NCBI GenBank assembly: GCA_963743575.1
Contig: CAVUQC010000007.1
Location: forward strand, 992,001-1,056,000
DNA from: DASUPK01 sp963743575
GTDB lineage: Bacteria; Actinomycetota; Thermoleophilia; Solirubrobacterales; 70-9
Direction of reading: 5' to 3'
DNA length: 64,000 nucleotides
The position numbers and the translations under genes are program-made. Under the pieces are notes generated by a model. That model was not told the DNA's origin. It saw only the letters and a program-made list of their open reading frames with translations, and did not search any database. Shown piece after piece: positions 9,552 to 17,502 of the stretch. Every line of letters begins with the position of its first letter. Positions within the stretch are counted from its first letter, which is position 1.

Positions 9552-10682
9552 ATGGCACTCGAGATCGTCTTCTGGGCCGCGGCCGGCCTGATCGTCTACG
9601 CCCACCTGGGATATCCGCTGCTGCTCTGGGCCCTCGCCGGTCTGTTCGGGGAGGACCCGCCGAGCTCCGAGCTCGACGGTGACTTGCCCGTCCTCACGCT
9701 GGTCATCCCGGCCTACGACGAGGAGGAGGTGATCGAGCGGAAGATCGCCAACGCTCGCGAGCTCGACTATCCGGCCGACCGGCTCGAGATCGTGGTGGCC
9801 TCCGACGGGTCTTCGGACGGGACAGCCGAGCTGGCCAGGACCGCGGGAGCCGATCGGGTGCTCGAGCTGTCCCGCGGCGGCAAGGTCGCCGCCCTCAATC
9901 GGGCTGTCCAGGACGCGAGCGGAGCGATCCTCGCCTTCTCGGACGCGAACAGCTACTGGCGCCCCGACGCCCTGCGCCGCCTCGTTGCTCGCTTCGCCGA
10001 CGAGCGCGTCGGGTACGCCTGCGGCCAGGTCCGCTTCTCGGGAGGGGATGGCGGCAACCAGGAGGGGATCTACTGGCGCTACGAGATGGCGGTCCGCTCG
10101 ATGGAGACCCGGCTGGCGGGAATCACGGCGGGCAACGGCGCGATCTATGCCGTGCGCCGGGAGGCCTACATCGAGTTGGACCCGAGCCGCGGGCAGGACA
10201 TCGGCTTTCCGTTCGAGCTCACCAAGCGCGGTTGGCGCGCCGTGTACGAGCCGGCTGCGGTGGCCGAGGAGAAGATGGCCCCGACCGTCGAGGGTGAGTT
10301 CCGCCGCAAGCGCCGCATGATGTGGGGGCTCTGGGACGTGATGCTGCGGTGGGGAATGCTCGACCCGCGCGGCTACGGCCCCGGCTACGCGCTCGAGATC
10401 TATTCCCACCGTCTGCTCCGCTACCTGACGCCCTGGCTGCACCTGATCGCCTTCGGGGCCAACATCGCGCTGCTCGGAGACGGCCCTCTCTACGTGGTCA
10501 CCATGGCCCTGCAGGTCGCGCTGCTGCTGGGGGCGCTGCTCGGGCGCTTCATACCCGCGCTGCCCTTCCGGATCGCCTACTACTACGTCACCGTGACCGC
10601 CTCGATCGCAGTCGGACTCTGGGATCGCCTCCGCGCCGGCTCTGTGCCGATCGGCTGGGAGAAGGTGGAGGGCACCCGATGA
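9552..10682 (+). CDS. Membrane glycosyltransferase family 2 (polysaccharide synthase-like)
   Basis: Processive-type GT2 of 376 residues. An N-terminal helix is followed by VLTLVIPAYDEEEVIERKI, VVASDGSSDGTAEL, ILAFSDANSYWRPDAL (DxD-like), GNGAIYAVRREAY, EDI-like QDIGFPFEL and KRRMMWGLWDV (the R-x2-R-x2-W position), then three C-terminal helices. This arrangement is shared with IcaA/BcsA-like synthases, which couple sugar addition to membrane transfer. The last codons overlap the start of the sugar transferase gene by ATGA, so the two are translated as a unit. Confidence 0.88.
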   Translation: MALEIVFWAAAGLIVYAHLGYPLLLWALAGLFGEDPPSSELDGDLPVLTLVIPAYDEEEVIERKIANARELDYPADRLEIVVASDGSSDGTAELARTAGADRVLELSRGGKVAALNRAVQDASGAILAFSDANSYWRPDALRRLVARFADERVGYACGQVRFSGGDGGNQEGIYWRYEMAVRSMETRLAGITAGNGAIYAVRREAYIELDPSRGQDIGFPFELTKRGWRAVYEPAAVAEEKMAPTVEGEFRRKRRMMWGLWDVMLRWGMLDPRGYGPGYALEIYSHRLLRYLTPWLHLIAFGANIALLGDGPLYVVTMALQVALLLGALLGRFIPALPFRIAYYYVTVTASIAVGLWDRLRAGSVPIGWEKVEGTR

Positions 10683-11398
10683 GTGGCGCCAACGGCCCCG
10701 TGCCGGCCGCCGCTCAGCAGCGCCTGGACGTGCCGCCGCCCGCGACCCGCCCCCGGCAGGGACTGCCGCGCTGGGCCGACCTTGCGATCGCGGTGGTCTC
10801 GCTGATCCTTCTGTCCCCGGTCCTGCTGGCCGCGGCGATCGCGATCAAGCTCGGCTCGCGTGGGCCGGTGATCTACCGGCAGCGGCGCGTTGGCCGCGAT
10901 GGCGTGATCTTCGAGATGTTCAAGCTGCGGACCATGCGCCAGGGCGCCGATCCGGTCGGGGTCGGCACGGCGGTGACCGCCGCGGACCCGCGGGTGACAG
11001 GGGTCGGCAGGCTGTTGCGCCGGTTCTCGCTCGACGAGCTGCCGAACCTCTTCAACGTGCTTCGCGGCGACATGCGGATCGTCGGCCCGCGGGCGACGCT
11101 GCCCGCCCAGGTCGAGCTCTACACGCCGCGCCAGCTGCGCCGCCTGGACCTGCGCCCCGGCGTCACCGGGTGGGCCCAGATCCACGGCCGCGCGGGGATC
11201 CCGTGGGAGGAGCGGATAGAGCTGGATGTCTGGTACGTCGAGCATCGGTCGCTGCGCCTCGACCTGAAGATCCTCGCCCGCACACCGAGCGCCCTCCTGG
11301 GAGGCGCCGGGAACGTGGCGGTCGACCCCTACGCCGGTGCCGCGCCGGACTCCCCGCTGCGCAAGGCCGCCGAGCGCGAGGAGGCCGGGGAGCGGTGA
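10679..11398 (+). CDS. Undecaprenyl-phosphate sugar transferase (initiating; WcaJ/PglC-like)
   Basis: Monotopic phosphoglycosyl transferase of 239 residues that places the first sugar-phosphate on the lipid carrier. The catalytic core shows one reentrant hydrophobic helix (ADLAIAVVSLILLSPVLLAA), then GPVIYRQRRVGRDG, FKLRTMR, RRFSLDELPNLFNVLRGDM, IVGPRA and LRPGVTGWAQIHGR. All are hallmark motifs, including the Asp-Glu catalytic pair in SLDELP. The ATG at 10679 is the first start compatible with this short form. It overlaps the previous gene by four bases and the next by one base (TGATG). Confidence 0.93.
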   Translation: MSGANGPVPAAAQQRLDVPPPATRPRQGLPRWADLAIAVVSLILLSPVLLAAAIAIKLGSRGPVIYRQRRVGRDGVIFEMFKLRTMRQGADPVGVGTAVTAADPRVTGVGRLLRRFSLDELPNLFNVLRGDMRIVGPRATLPAQVELYTPRQLRRLDLRPGVTGWAQIHGRAGIPWEERIELDVWYVEHRSLRLDLKILARTPSALLGGAGNVAVDPYAGAAPDSPLRKAAEREEAGER

Positions 11399-11946
11399 TG
11401 GCCCGCGGGATTTCGCTGAGGGACTTCCGGCCGGAGGACGCAGCCTCCGTGCAGCGCTGGTTCAACTCGCCCGCTGCGACGGCGAACCTCCTCGAGCATC
11501 GGGACGGGGAGTTCAGCGAGGAGGACGCGACGCGCTGGGTGCAGCGCGCGATCGACCAGGCCGCCGACCCGCAGGCGGAGGACCGCAAGTGGGCGGTCGA
11601 GGTCGAGGGAATCGAGGGCGCGGTCGGGTTCACGGCGCTCTACGGCCTCAATCGCCAGACCGCCCCCGAGCTCGGGGCGATCATGGGCGACGAGCGGATT
11701 CGCGGCCGCGGAGTGGGCCGCGAGGCCGAGCGGCTCACCAACCTGAAGGCCTTCGAGGAGTTCGGCGCCCACAAGGTCTATGGCCGGATTCCCGTGACCA
11801 ACGAGGCCGCGAAAAAGGCCGTCATCTACAACGGCTGGAAGCAGGAGGGTGTCCTGCGCAACCAGGTCCGGCACGGTGACGAGCTGATCGATGTGGAGCT
11901 CTGGGGCGGCTTTCGCGAGGACCTGCCCGAGCCGCCCGAAGAGTGA
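11398..11946 (+). CDS. GNAT-family N-acetyltransferase (RimJ/RimL-like)
   Basis: Acetyltransferase of 182 residues. It starts MARGISLRDFRPEDAASVQRWF, typical of RimL-like proteins, and carries GAIMGDERIRGRGVGREAERL (the acetyl-CoA pyrophosphate loop, R/Q-x-x-G-x-G/A) followed by KVYGRIPVTNEAAKKAVIYNGWKQEG (the N-E-A-A...Y-x-x-G-F/W core). In glycan loci such enzymes acetylate an amino-sugar precursor, so an amino-sugar or glycan substrate is likely but unproven. It starts on the last base of the sugar transferase stop (TGATG) and overlaps the next gene by four bases. Confidence 0.82.
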   Translation: MARGISLRDFRPEDAASVQRWFNSPAATANLLEHRDGEFSEEDATRWVQRAIDQAADPQAEDRKWAVEVEGIEGAVGFTALYGLNRQTAPELGAIMGDERIRGRGVGREAERLTNLKAFEEFGAHKVYGRIPVTNEAAKKAVIYNGWKQEGVLRNQVRHGDELIDVELWGGFREDLPEPPEE

Positions 11947-12872
11947 GCCACACGGCCCGCCTGATCGAGGACCTCGGTCTTGAGGCCTCCGACACCGAGT
12001 TCTTCCGCTCGGCGGAGTTCTTCGCCGCCGAGGGGGTAACACACACGCTGGCGATCGGGGATGTGATGCGGCTTCCCGTCATCGTCCGAGAGATCGAGGA
12101 TGTGGGCCGCGTCGACGCGATCTCTCCCTACGGATATCCCGGCGCACATCTGCTCGATCCCCATGGCGCGGGGTCCGAGCCTCTCGACCCGCCACAGATC
12201 GATTGGTCCGAGACCGGCCTGGTCAGTGTCTTCGTCCGCGACCGGATCGGCGAGAGCCGCACCTTCGCCGGCGGGACCGTGCGCAACCTCGTTCAGATCG
12301 CGGAGGGCGAGGGCGGGATTCGGAAGCGGCTGCGGGAGCAGATCAGGCGCAACGAGAGGCGCGGCTGGGAGGTTCGCTTCGCGACCGGCCCCGAGGATGC
12401 TGCGGCGCTGACGGCGTTCAAGTACGCATATGACGAGACGATGGCCCGTACCGGAGCCGCCGAGCGCTATCTCTACCCGCTCGATTACTTCGAGACGCTG
12501 CTGAAGGGCAGCAGCTGCTGGCTTCTGCTCGCCGAGAGACAGGGACGCCGTCTCGCCGGCGCCCTCGCCGTCCTCAGCGATCGCTACCTGCACTACTACC
12601 TGGGTGGTACGGCGGATGATGCGCTCGGCGACTCGCCGATGAAGAACCTGTTCGCGGCGATGATCAAGCTCGGCAGCGAGCTGGGCGTCCCGGTCAATCT
12701 CGGCGGAGGGCTCAGTCCCGGCGACTCGCTCGAGGACTTCAAGCGCGGTTTCTCCAGTGGGCAGGAGCCGTTCCGGACGCACGAGCTGGTCGGTGACCTC
12801 GTTGCCTACGAGGAGCTCGTGGCGAGGTCCGAGCCGGCACCCGAGGGCTTTTTCCCCGCGTATCGGGGCTAG
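11943..12872 (+). CDS. GNAT-fold acyltransferase of FemAB/BioF2-like type
   Basis: A 309-residue protein starting at GTG. The second half contains REQIRRNERRGWEVRFATGPED, FKYAYDETMARTGAAERYLYPLDYFE and a GNAT-like core LLAERQGRRLAGALAVL...YHYYLGGT-type strand (YLHYYLGGTADDA), then NLGGGLSPGDSLEDFKRGF. The last motif is diagnostic of the FemAB-like/GNAT group, which transfers amino acids or acyl groups to glycans or peptidoglycan. The acceptor is unknown. It is the last gene of the plus-strand run and shares the four bases CTAG at its stop with the amidase gene. Confidence 0.72.
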   Translation: MSHTARLIEDLGLEASDTEFFRSAEFFAAEGVTHTLAIGDVMRLPVIVREIEDVGRVDAISPYGYPGAHLLDPHGAGSEPLDPPQIDWSETGLVSVFVRDRIGESRTFAGGTVRNLVQIAEGEGGIRKRLREQIRRNERRGWEVRFATGPEDAAALTAFKYAYDETMARTGAAERYLYPLDYFETLLKGSSCWLLLAERQGRRLAGALAVLSDRYLHYYLGGTADDALGDSPMKNLFAAMIKLGSELGVPVNLGGGLSPGDSLEDFKRGFSSGQEPFRTHELVGDLVAYEELVARSEPAPEGFFPAYRG

Positions 12873-14065
12873 GCGCCGGTGCCACCGCTGTTGCGGTGGC
12901 GCTTCTTCTTCCGCCCCTTCGCAAAATGCTTGATCCGTTTCTGCACCGCCGACTGGATCTGCGGGATCAGGGGGATCATCGCTCCGCCGGGGCAGGCGGT
13001 CAGACCCAGGGTGATGTGGCCGAGGACTCGCGGGACCGTGATGACTCTCCCGGCCGGGTAGCGGCTCTCCGGGCCGCCTGCGGAGGTCAGCTGAACGGTG
13101 CCGGTCGCCGGTGTGGCGCGGTTGGTGCCCATCTTCCAGGCGAGGAACTGGATGATCGAGCGCTGCGCCTGTGGCGTTGGCGCCTCGCTGGTGTGGTCGC
13201 CGATGGACGCGATCGAGGTGGTCTGCGCGTTGAAGCCCTGTGCCTGCGCTCCGACCACCGGTCGCTTCAGGCCGCCCGCGCGGCCTTCATACAGCGTGCC
13301 GAAACGATCGACCAGCGCGTTGTAGCCGATGTCGTTCCAGCCGTTGCCGAAGACGTGGAAGCGGCAGATGCCGAGCACGATGGACGGTGCCTCTTCGGGC
13401 GTGTAGTCGTTGGCGTTGACGGTGTGGTGGATCACGGCAGCCTTCACGGAGCCGTACTCGGCGGGGCCGCGCGGATAGCAGCCGCCGCTGGCGAGGTCGG
13501 CGCCCCATGCGGCCCGGCTCACGATCGGCGGCTTCGGCGAGAGCTTGAGCGCCTGCGCTACGGGCGTCGAGGCCACGGAGATGACGGCGGCATTGATCGC
13601 ATGCCGTGCTGAGTTGACCAGCCCGTCGATGGGGCCCCCCGAGGTGCCGGAGACGTTCACGAAATGGAGTCGCCCACGTGGCCGGAACGGCGCGCGGACC
13701 TGGGCCGTGTCGGCACCTCCGACGTAGATGGGCGTCCCGTCGTCCTGGTCGACCCAGCCGGTCCAATGACCGCCGCCGTCGCGAACCCGGATCTGGACCG
13801 TGCGCATCTCCCGCGCCACCCCGACGAGGTCGAAGCGGTGCGGCGCCTCAATCGGGGGCGAGATCCAGTGCGGTGCTCGCTCGCGCGGATGCGCTGAGCG
13901 CGCCGAGGCGATCGCGCCGGGAGCCATCCTCTTGGCGAGGGGGATCCCACGCTCGAAGTCGACCGCCCCGGAGATGTACGGCCGCAGGGACAGCGCGGGC
14001 GCAGCCACCCAGGCGAGCGCCGTGATCAGCAAGAGGCCAATCCCTGTCATCAACCGCTTGCGCAT
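12869..14065 (-). CDS. Secreted N-acetylmuramoyl-L-alanine amidase, PGRP-like
   Basis: Cell-wall hydrolase of 398 residues. MRKRLMTGIGLLLITALAWVAAPALS is a signal peptide, which favours the ATG at 14065 over upstream ATGs in or beside the repeat. A long N-terminal region precedes a PGRP/amidase_2 domain with RAAWGAD, AVIHHTVNANDYTPEEAP (zinc histidine), FHVFGNGWNDIGYNALVDRFGTLYEGR and NAQTTSIASIGD. These match the zinc amidase family seen in actinobacteria. The C-terminus is lysine/arginine-rich. An upstream in-frame extension with the sequence GRDLMAKP comes from the structured repeat and is not believed to be translated. Confidence 0.9.
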   Translation of the reverse strand: MRKRLMTGIGLLLITALAWVAAPALSLRPYISGAVDFERGIPLAKRMAPGAIASARSAHPRERAPHWISPPIEAPHRFDLVGVAREMRTVQIRVRDGGGHWTGWVDQDDGTPIYVGGADTAQVRAPFRPRGRLHFVNVSGTSGGPIDGLVNSARHAINAAVISVASTPVAQALKLSPKPPIVSRAAWGADLASGGCYPRGPAEYGSVKAAVIHHTVNANDYTPEEAPSIVLGICRFHVFGNGWNDIGYNALVDRFGTLYEGRAGGLKRPVVGAQAQGFNAQTTSIASIGDHTSEAPTPQAQRSIIQFLAWKMGTNRATPATGTVQLTSAGGPESRYPAGRVITVPRVLGHITLGLTACPGGAMIPLIPQIQSAVQKRIKHFAKGRKKKRHRNSGGTGA

Positions 14066-14083
14066 CCAAAGTTTGGAACACAT

Positions 14084-14180
14084 CGGCTTCGCCATCAGAT
14101 CGCGGCCACGAGCGGCCGCTCCACACAAGTCGCTACGGGCTTCGCCCTCCGCTCCAAAGTGGTGCGGCCTGGTGGCCGCT
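14084..14180 (-). repeat. Structured interspersed repeat, copy 2
   Basis: Same element as at 1896-1988 and 57198-57292. It lies between two minus-strand genes and runs exactly from the DUF3105 stop codon (shared base 14180) to 18 bases before the amidase start. The central hairpin here is GGGC-TTC-GCCC, while the other copies have GGGGC-TGC-GCCCC and GCGGC-TTA-GCCGC, so pairing is kept although sequence changes. The terminal hairpin is GCGGCC-TGGT-GGCCGC. In minus-strand sense it reads through AGCGACTTGTGTGG and ends at GATCTGATGGCGAAGCC. Confidence 0.88.
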
Positions 14181-14956
14181 TATGGCAAAACGATCGGGAT
14201 GGCCTGCTCGGGGCCGTTGCCGCGGTAGGTGTCCCGGAAGTTTCGGATCACGTCGAGGACGGCCTCGTTGTAGTGCGGGCAGACGACCTCGTTGGTCCAG
14301 GCTGTGACGGCGACGTCGTAGGGAATCGCGGGGTCGGGGAAGAGAAGCATCCCATCGGGGTCGGCGTCGAAGACTCCCTTCAGCGCGAGCTGATCGTTCT
14401 CGGGCAGGCTCGGCTTGTAGTGGATCTCGATCCGCCCGTGCTCCATCGCGTGCACCATGTCGCGGATGTTCATCCCGGGCGTCGCCGGATTGCTGCTCAC
14501 CGGGGTCTTGTAGGCCCCGTCGTCGATCGGCACGGGATTGTGATTCCCCGAGGTGGGAGGAACGGTGCCGTACTTGACCGGAGTCGAGTTCGGCACATGG
14601 GTGTTGCCCTCATCGGGGAGGTTGAGCTTCACCTCGCAGCCCGCCTTCTGCGCTGAGATCGCAAGGTCGGCGACCTGGATCGGCGGCGGCGTGGTCCCGG
14701 TCCGGCAGTCCGGTTCGAGGCCCTTGGTGCTTCCACCGGAATTCTTGATGTGGGCCTCCGAGCATGCGTCCGTGCCCCCACCGCCGCTGCCGCCGCTCGT
14801 GATCACGGCGACCAGGCCGGCGATCACGGCCAGGGTGAGGATTCCGGCGACTGCGTAGCCGGCGAACAGGCGGGCGCGCCCGCCTGACTTCGCCACTTTC
14901 TCGGCGGCGAGCCGCTGCGCGCGGAGTCGCTCCTTCTCTTCCTTGCGGCTGGCCAT
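14180..14956 (-). CDS. DUF3105 family membrane-anchored protein
   Basis: A 258-residue protein with a basic cytoplasmic start (MASRKEEKERLRAQRLAAEK), one membrane helix at about residues 32-54, then an extracellular domain. The signatures VPPTSGNHNPVPIDDGAYKTPV, MVHAMEHGRIEIHYKP, LALKGVF and AWTNEVVCPHYNEAVLDVIRNFRDTYRGNGPE are those of DUF3105, an uncharacterised family common in actinobacteria. Conserved histidines in SGNH and HAMEHG could bind a metal, but this is speculation. The stop codon forms the first base of repeat copy 2. Confidence 0.88.
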   Translation of the reverse strand: MASRKEEKERLRAQRLAAEKVAKSGGRARLFAGYAVAGILTLAVIAGLVAVITSGGSGGGGTDACSEAHIKNSGGSTKGLEPDCRTGTTPPPIQVADLAISAQKAGCEVKLNLPDEGNTHVPNSTPVKYGTVPPTSGNHNPVPIDDGAYKTPVSSNPATPGMNIRDMVHAMEHGRIEIHYKPSLPENDQLALKGVFDADPDGMLLFPDPAIPYDVAVTAWTNEVVCPHYNEAVLDVIRNFRDTYRGNGPEQAIPIVLP

Positions 14957-14985
14957 CGGAGGGCGAAGAGGCTAGCGGAGGCGGC

Positions 14986-15840
14986 TCAAGCCTCGCTTAG
15001 TGCGTCATCCGGTGCTCCGGCGACGGCTTTCGCGGCCGGCGCCTCCCCCTGATCCCAGACATCGTCGAGGAAGCCGGCCAGCTCGGCGTCGAGCCGCTCC
15101 GGGGAGATCCTCCACTCCAGGATCGAGTTGGCCTCGATCAACTGCGAGTGTGGAAGCTCCTCCGCGAGCATCCCGGAGTCCGAGAACGGGTGGAGCGGGT
15201 CGGCGCGGTGGCCGATCACGAGGGTCGGCTGCTTCATCTCGACCCGAAATTGGTGGTGGGGCGCCGATGAGCCGAGGAAGAGGCCCTCGAGAACAGCCGA
15301 GGAGGGCGCCGGATCCTGACGCCAGACGTCCAGGCCCATGTCGAGCAGCGGGTTGGTCCGTGGAATTCGACGGGCCACGGCTGCCAGCCGTCGCAGTAGC
15401 GGCTCTCCGATGCGCAGCCCGATCATGATCGGGGTGAAGATCACGGCCGCGGCCAGCAGGGCATTGTCCAGCACGGGCATCTCGATCATCATCGCCTTGA
15501 CCCGCTCCGGTGACATGTGGTTGAGCTCGAGCGTCGTATTCGCGCCCAGCGAGGTCCCGCCGACCACCGCCTGGTCGATGCCGAGGTGGTCCATCAGGGT
15601 CTCCACCTGGCTCGCGAAGAACGTCATCGAGTAGTTCGACATCTGAGCCGGTCGGTCGGAGCGGCCGTGGCCGAGCAGGTCGACCGCGATCACCCGGTTG
15701 CCGCGCGCGGCCATCTCGGGGCCCAGGCGGTCGAACATATGGCGGCTCATCAGCAGCCCGTGAATCAGGATCAGGGGCCGGTCGCCCTCGCCGTACTCGT
15801 CGTAGGAGATCGTGTGGCCGTTGTAGTCGAACTCGGGCAT
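14986..15840 (-). CDS. Alpha/beta hydrolase
   Basis: Single-domain alpha/beta hydrolase of 284 residues. It shows the oxyanion motif LILIHGLLMSRHMFDRLGPEMA, then VIAVDLLGHGRSDRP, the nucleophile elbow VVGGTSLGANTTLEL (Gly-x-Ser-x-Gly), and LVIGHRADPLHPFSDS with the acid residue. After LPHSQLIEANSILEWRISPERLDAEL no clear catalytic histidine is seen in the usual G-H position; the candidate is not obvious from the sequence. The substrate is unknown. The gene sits between DUF3105 and metF, all on the minus strand. Confidence 0.85.
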   Translation of the reverse strand: MPEFDYNGHTISYDEYGEGDRPLILIHGLLMSRHMFDRLGPEMAARGNRVIAVDLLGHGRSDRPAQMSNYSMTFFASQVETLMDHLGIDQAVVGGTSLGANTTLELNHMSPERVKAMMIEMPVLDNALLAAAVIFTPIMIGLRIGEPLLRRLAAVARRIPRTNPLLDMGLDVWRQDPAPSSAVLEGLFLGSSAPHHQFRVEMKQPTLVIGHRADPLHPFSDSGMLAEELPHSQLIEANSILEWRISPERLDAELAGFLDDVWDQGEAPAAKAVAGAPDDALSEA

Positions 15841-15864
15841 TGCGGCGGGAGTCTAGGGAGAGGC

Positions 15865-16770
15865 TCAGGCGGCGCCGGCTGGCTCCGGCTCCTCCCAGGG
15901 CCGGGCTACATGCAGGGCACCCAGGATGGCCCGCGTTGCCGGCGAGCGGTTGAGCGCGTACAGGTGGATCCCGGGGGCTCCGCGGCGGAGCAGGTCCGAG
16001 CACTGCTGGGTCGCGTAGGCCACGCCGAGCTCGAATTCGGCCCGCTCGTCGCCGTCCAGCGCCTCCATGGCCGTGGCGAGCCGGCCGGGGATCGTCGCCT
16101 CGCAGAGCTCGGAGATCTTGGCGATCTGCTTGAAGCCGGTCATCGGCATGATGCCCGGGATGATCGGCACGTCGATGCCCGCCGCCCGTGCTGCCGGGAC
16201 GAAGTCGAAGTAGAGCTGGTTGTCGAAGAACAGCTGGGTGATCAGGAAGCTGACGCCATTGTCGACCTTGGTCTTCAGATAGGCGAGATCCGCCTCGAGG
16301 TTCGCCGCCTCGGGATGCACCTCGGGAAAGCAGGCCCCACCGATTGCGATCTCGGGGTGGGTCCGGTGGATCAGCGCCGCGAGCTCGGAGGCGCTACCGA
16401 GGCCGCCCTCGGGCTGCTCGAAGTCCCTCTGGCCGCGGGGCGGATCGCCTCGCAGAGCGAGGATGTTGTCGATGCCGGCGCCCGCGATCCGCTCGATGAT
16501 CTCGCGCAGGCTTTCGACGCTCTCGCCGACGCAGCTCAGGTGGGCCATCGCCTCCGAGTCGTAGGTGTCGCGAATCGCCCTGGTGGTGTCGAGGGTGCCC
16601 TCACGGGTGGCGCCGCCCGCCCCGTAGGTCACGGAGAAGAAGTGCGGGTCGAGCTTCCGCAGCACCTCCACGGTCTCGAACAGCGTCTGGCGGCCCTCAT
16701 CCGTCTTGGGCGGGAAGAACTCGACCGAGAACACCGGGCGATTCGCGGAGAGCATTTCGTCGATTCGCAT
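15865..16770 (-). CDS. metF: Methylenetetrahydrofolate reductase
   Basis: FAD-dependent reduction of 5,10-methylene-THF to 5-methyl-THF for methionine synthesis. The 301-residue protein has the family order PVFSVEFFPPKTDEGRQTLFETVEVL, FFSVTYGAGGATREGTLDTT, AHLSCVGES, NILALRGDPPRG, IGGACFPEVHPEA, FLITQLFFDNQLYFDFV, and IPIIPGIMPMTGFKQI. The ATG at 16770 (MRIDEML) is preferred to the frame's first codon 30 bases upstream. It diverges from the hypothetical gene at 16808 with only 37 bases between them. Confidence 0.95.
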   Translation of the reverse strand: MRIDEMLSANRPVFSVEFFPPKTDEGRQTLFETVEVLRKLDPHFFSVTYGAGGATREGTLDTTRAIRDTYDSEAMAHLSCVGESVESLREIIERIAGAGIDNILALRGDPPRGQRDFEQPEGGLGSASELAALIHRTHPEIAIGGACFPEVHPEAANLEADLAYLKTKVDNGVSFLITQLFFDNQLYFDFVPAARAAGIDVPIIPGIMPMTGFKQIAKISELCEATIPGRLATAMEALDGDERAEFELGVAYATQQCSDLLRRGAPGIHLYALNRSPATRAILGALHVARPWEEPEPAGAA

Positions 16771-16807
16771 ACAGCAAGGGTATTGAGCGGGCCGTAGCAT
16801 CGAGCCA

Positions 16808-17449
16808 ATGCCATTTCACGTGGAGATCTCAAGCGGCTTGCGCCAGCGGGCCCGCGCCTTCAACCTGGACCAAGCAAAGCTGCAGGCGACCGTGCTCGAT
16901 CCCTGGGTGCGGGGCCGGAGGATCCACCTTGGGGACAAGGACTTCGAGCCGAAGGACTCCAAGCTGATCGTCCTCGAAGGGCCGGAGCTTGCCGATGTCG
17001 ACCTCTCGATGGGCCGGGGATGGTCGAACGCGGAGAAAGCCTCCGAGAACGTCACCCGCAGGCTGGTCGAGTCCGCCTCGATTCCGGCCAAGCCGGTAGT
17101 GGCGATCCTCGCCGAGGACGACTCGGCTCGGGCCGAGGTGGCGGGGATGCTCGCGCGTCTCGAGCTCGAGATCGCTCACTGGGAAGAACTCCGCTCTCGG
17201 ATCCTGGGAGTGCCGGCGACCGGCGACGGGCCTGGCTATGCGGCGGTTCTCGCCCTCGGTGATGACATGCCGTCGCCGTCGTGGCTCTTCGACGCTGGCC
17301 TCGCGCGCGGCGCGCTGGGTGGCAGGGCGTTAGTGGTCCAGCTCAGCGAGGCGGCGATCCCGGCGCAGCTCGTCGGAGTCGAGGTCATGCGCCTTGATCC
17401 TGGTGAGGAGTCATCGGTCCGGGCGCTGGGAGACCGGCTCACCAAATAG
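16808..17449 (+). CDS. Conserved-looking hypothetical protein, unrecognised
   Basis: A soluble 213-residue protein without signal peptide or membrane helix. The N-terminal third (FHVEISSGLRQRARAFNLDQ, DPWVRGRRIHLGDKDFEPKDSKLIVLEGPELADVDLSMGRGWSNAEKASENVTRRL) is the most distinctive part. The rest alternates hydrophobic strands and helices (VVAILAEDDSARAEV, YAAVLALGDDM, ALVVQLSEAAIP) and resembles an alpha/beta fold. I do not recognise a named family or catalytic signature. It is divergent from metF and is followed by a perfect 10-bp hairpin terminator. Codon use looks like its neighbours, so recent transfer is not indicated. Confidence 0.75.
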   Translation: MPFHVEISSGLRQRARAFNLDQAKLQATVLDPWVRGRRIHLGDKDFEPKDSKLIVLEGPELADVDLSMGRGWSNAEKASENVTRRLVESASIPAKPVVAILAEDDSARAEVAGMLARLELEIAHWEELRSRILGVPATGDGPGYAAVLALGDDMPSPSWLFDAGLARGALGGRALVVQLSEAAIPAQLVGVEVMRLDPGEESSVRALGDRLTK

Positions 17450-17474
17450 ACGGGGCGCCCGAAAGGCGCCCCGT
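17450..17474. terminator. Hairpin terminator between convergent genes
   Basis: Perfect inverted repeat ACGGGGCGCC / GGCGCCCCGT with a CGAAA loop, starting at the base after the stop of the 16808 gene and ahead of the minus-strand stress protein stop at 17503. There is no T-tract, as often in GC-rich actinobacteria; it can serve both strands. Confidence 0.8.
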
Positions 17475-17502
17475 CCTGCTCGATCTCTGCGTCTGCGGTC
17501 GG

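Noticed and set aside
14095..14128. N-terminal extension of the amidase (ARGRDLMAKP)
   Set aside because: Encoded by the structured repeat; the signal peptide begins at 14065.
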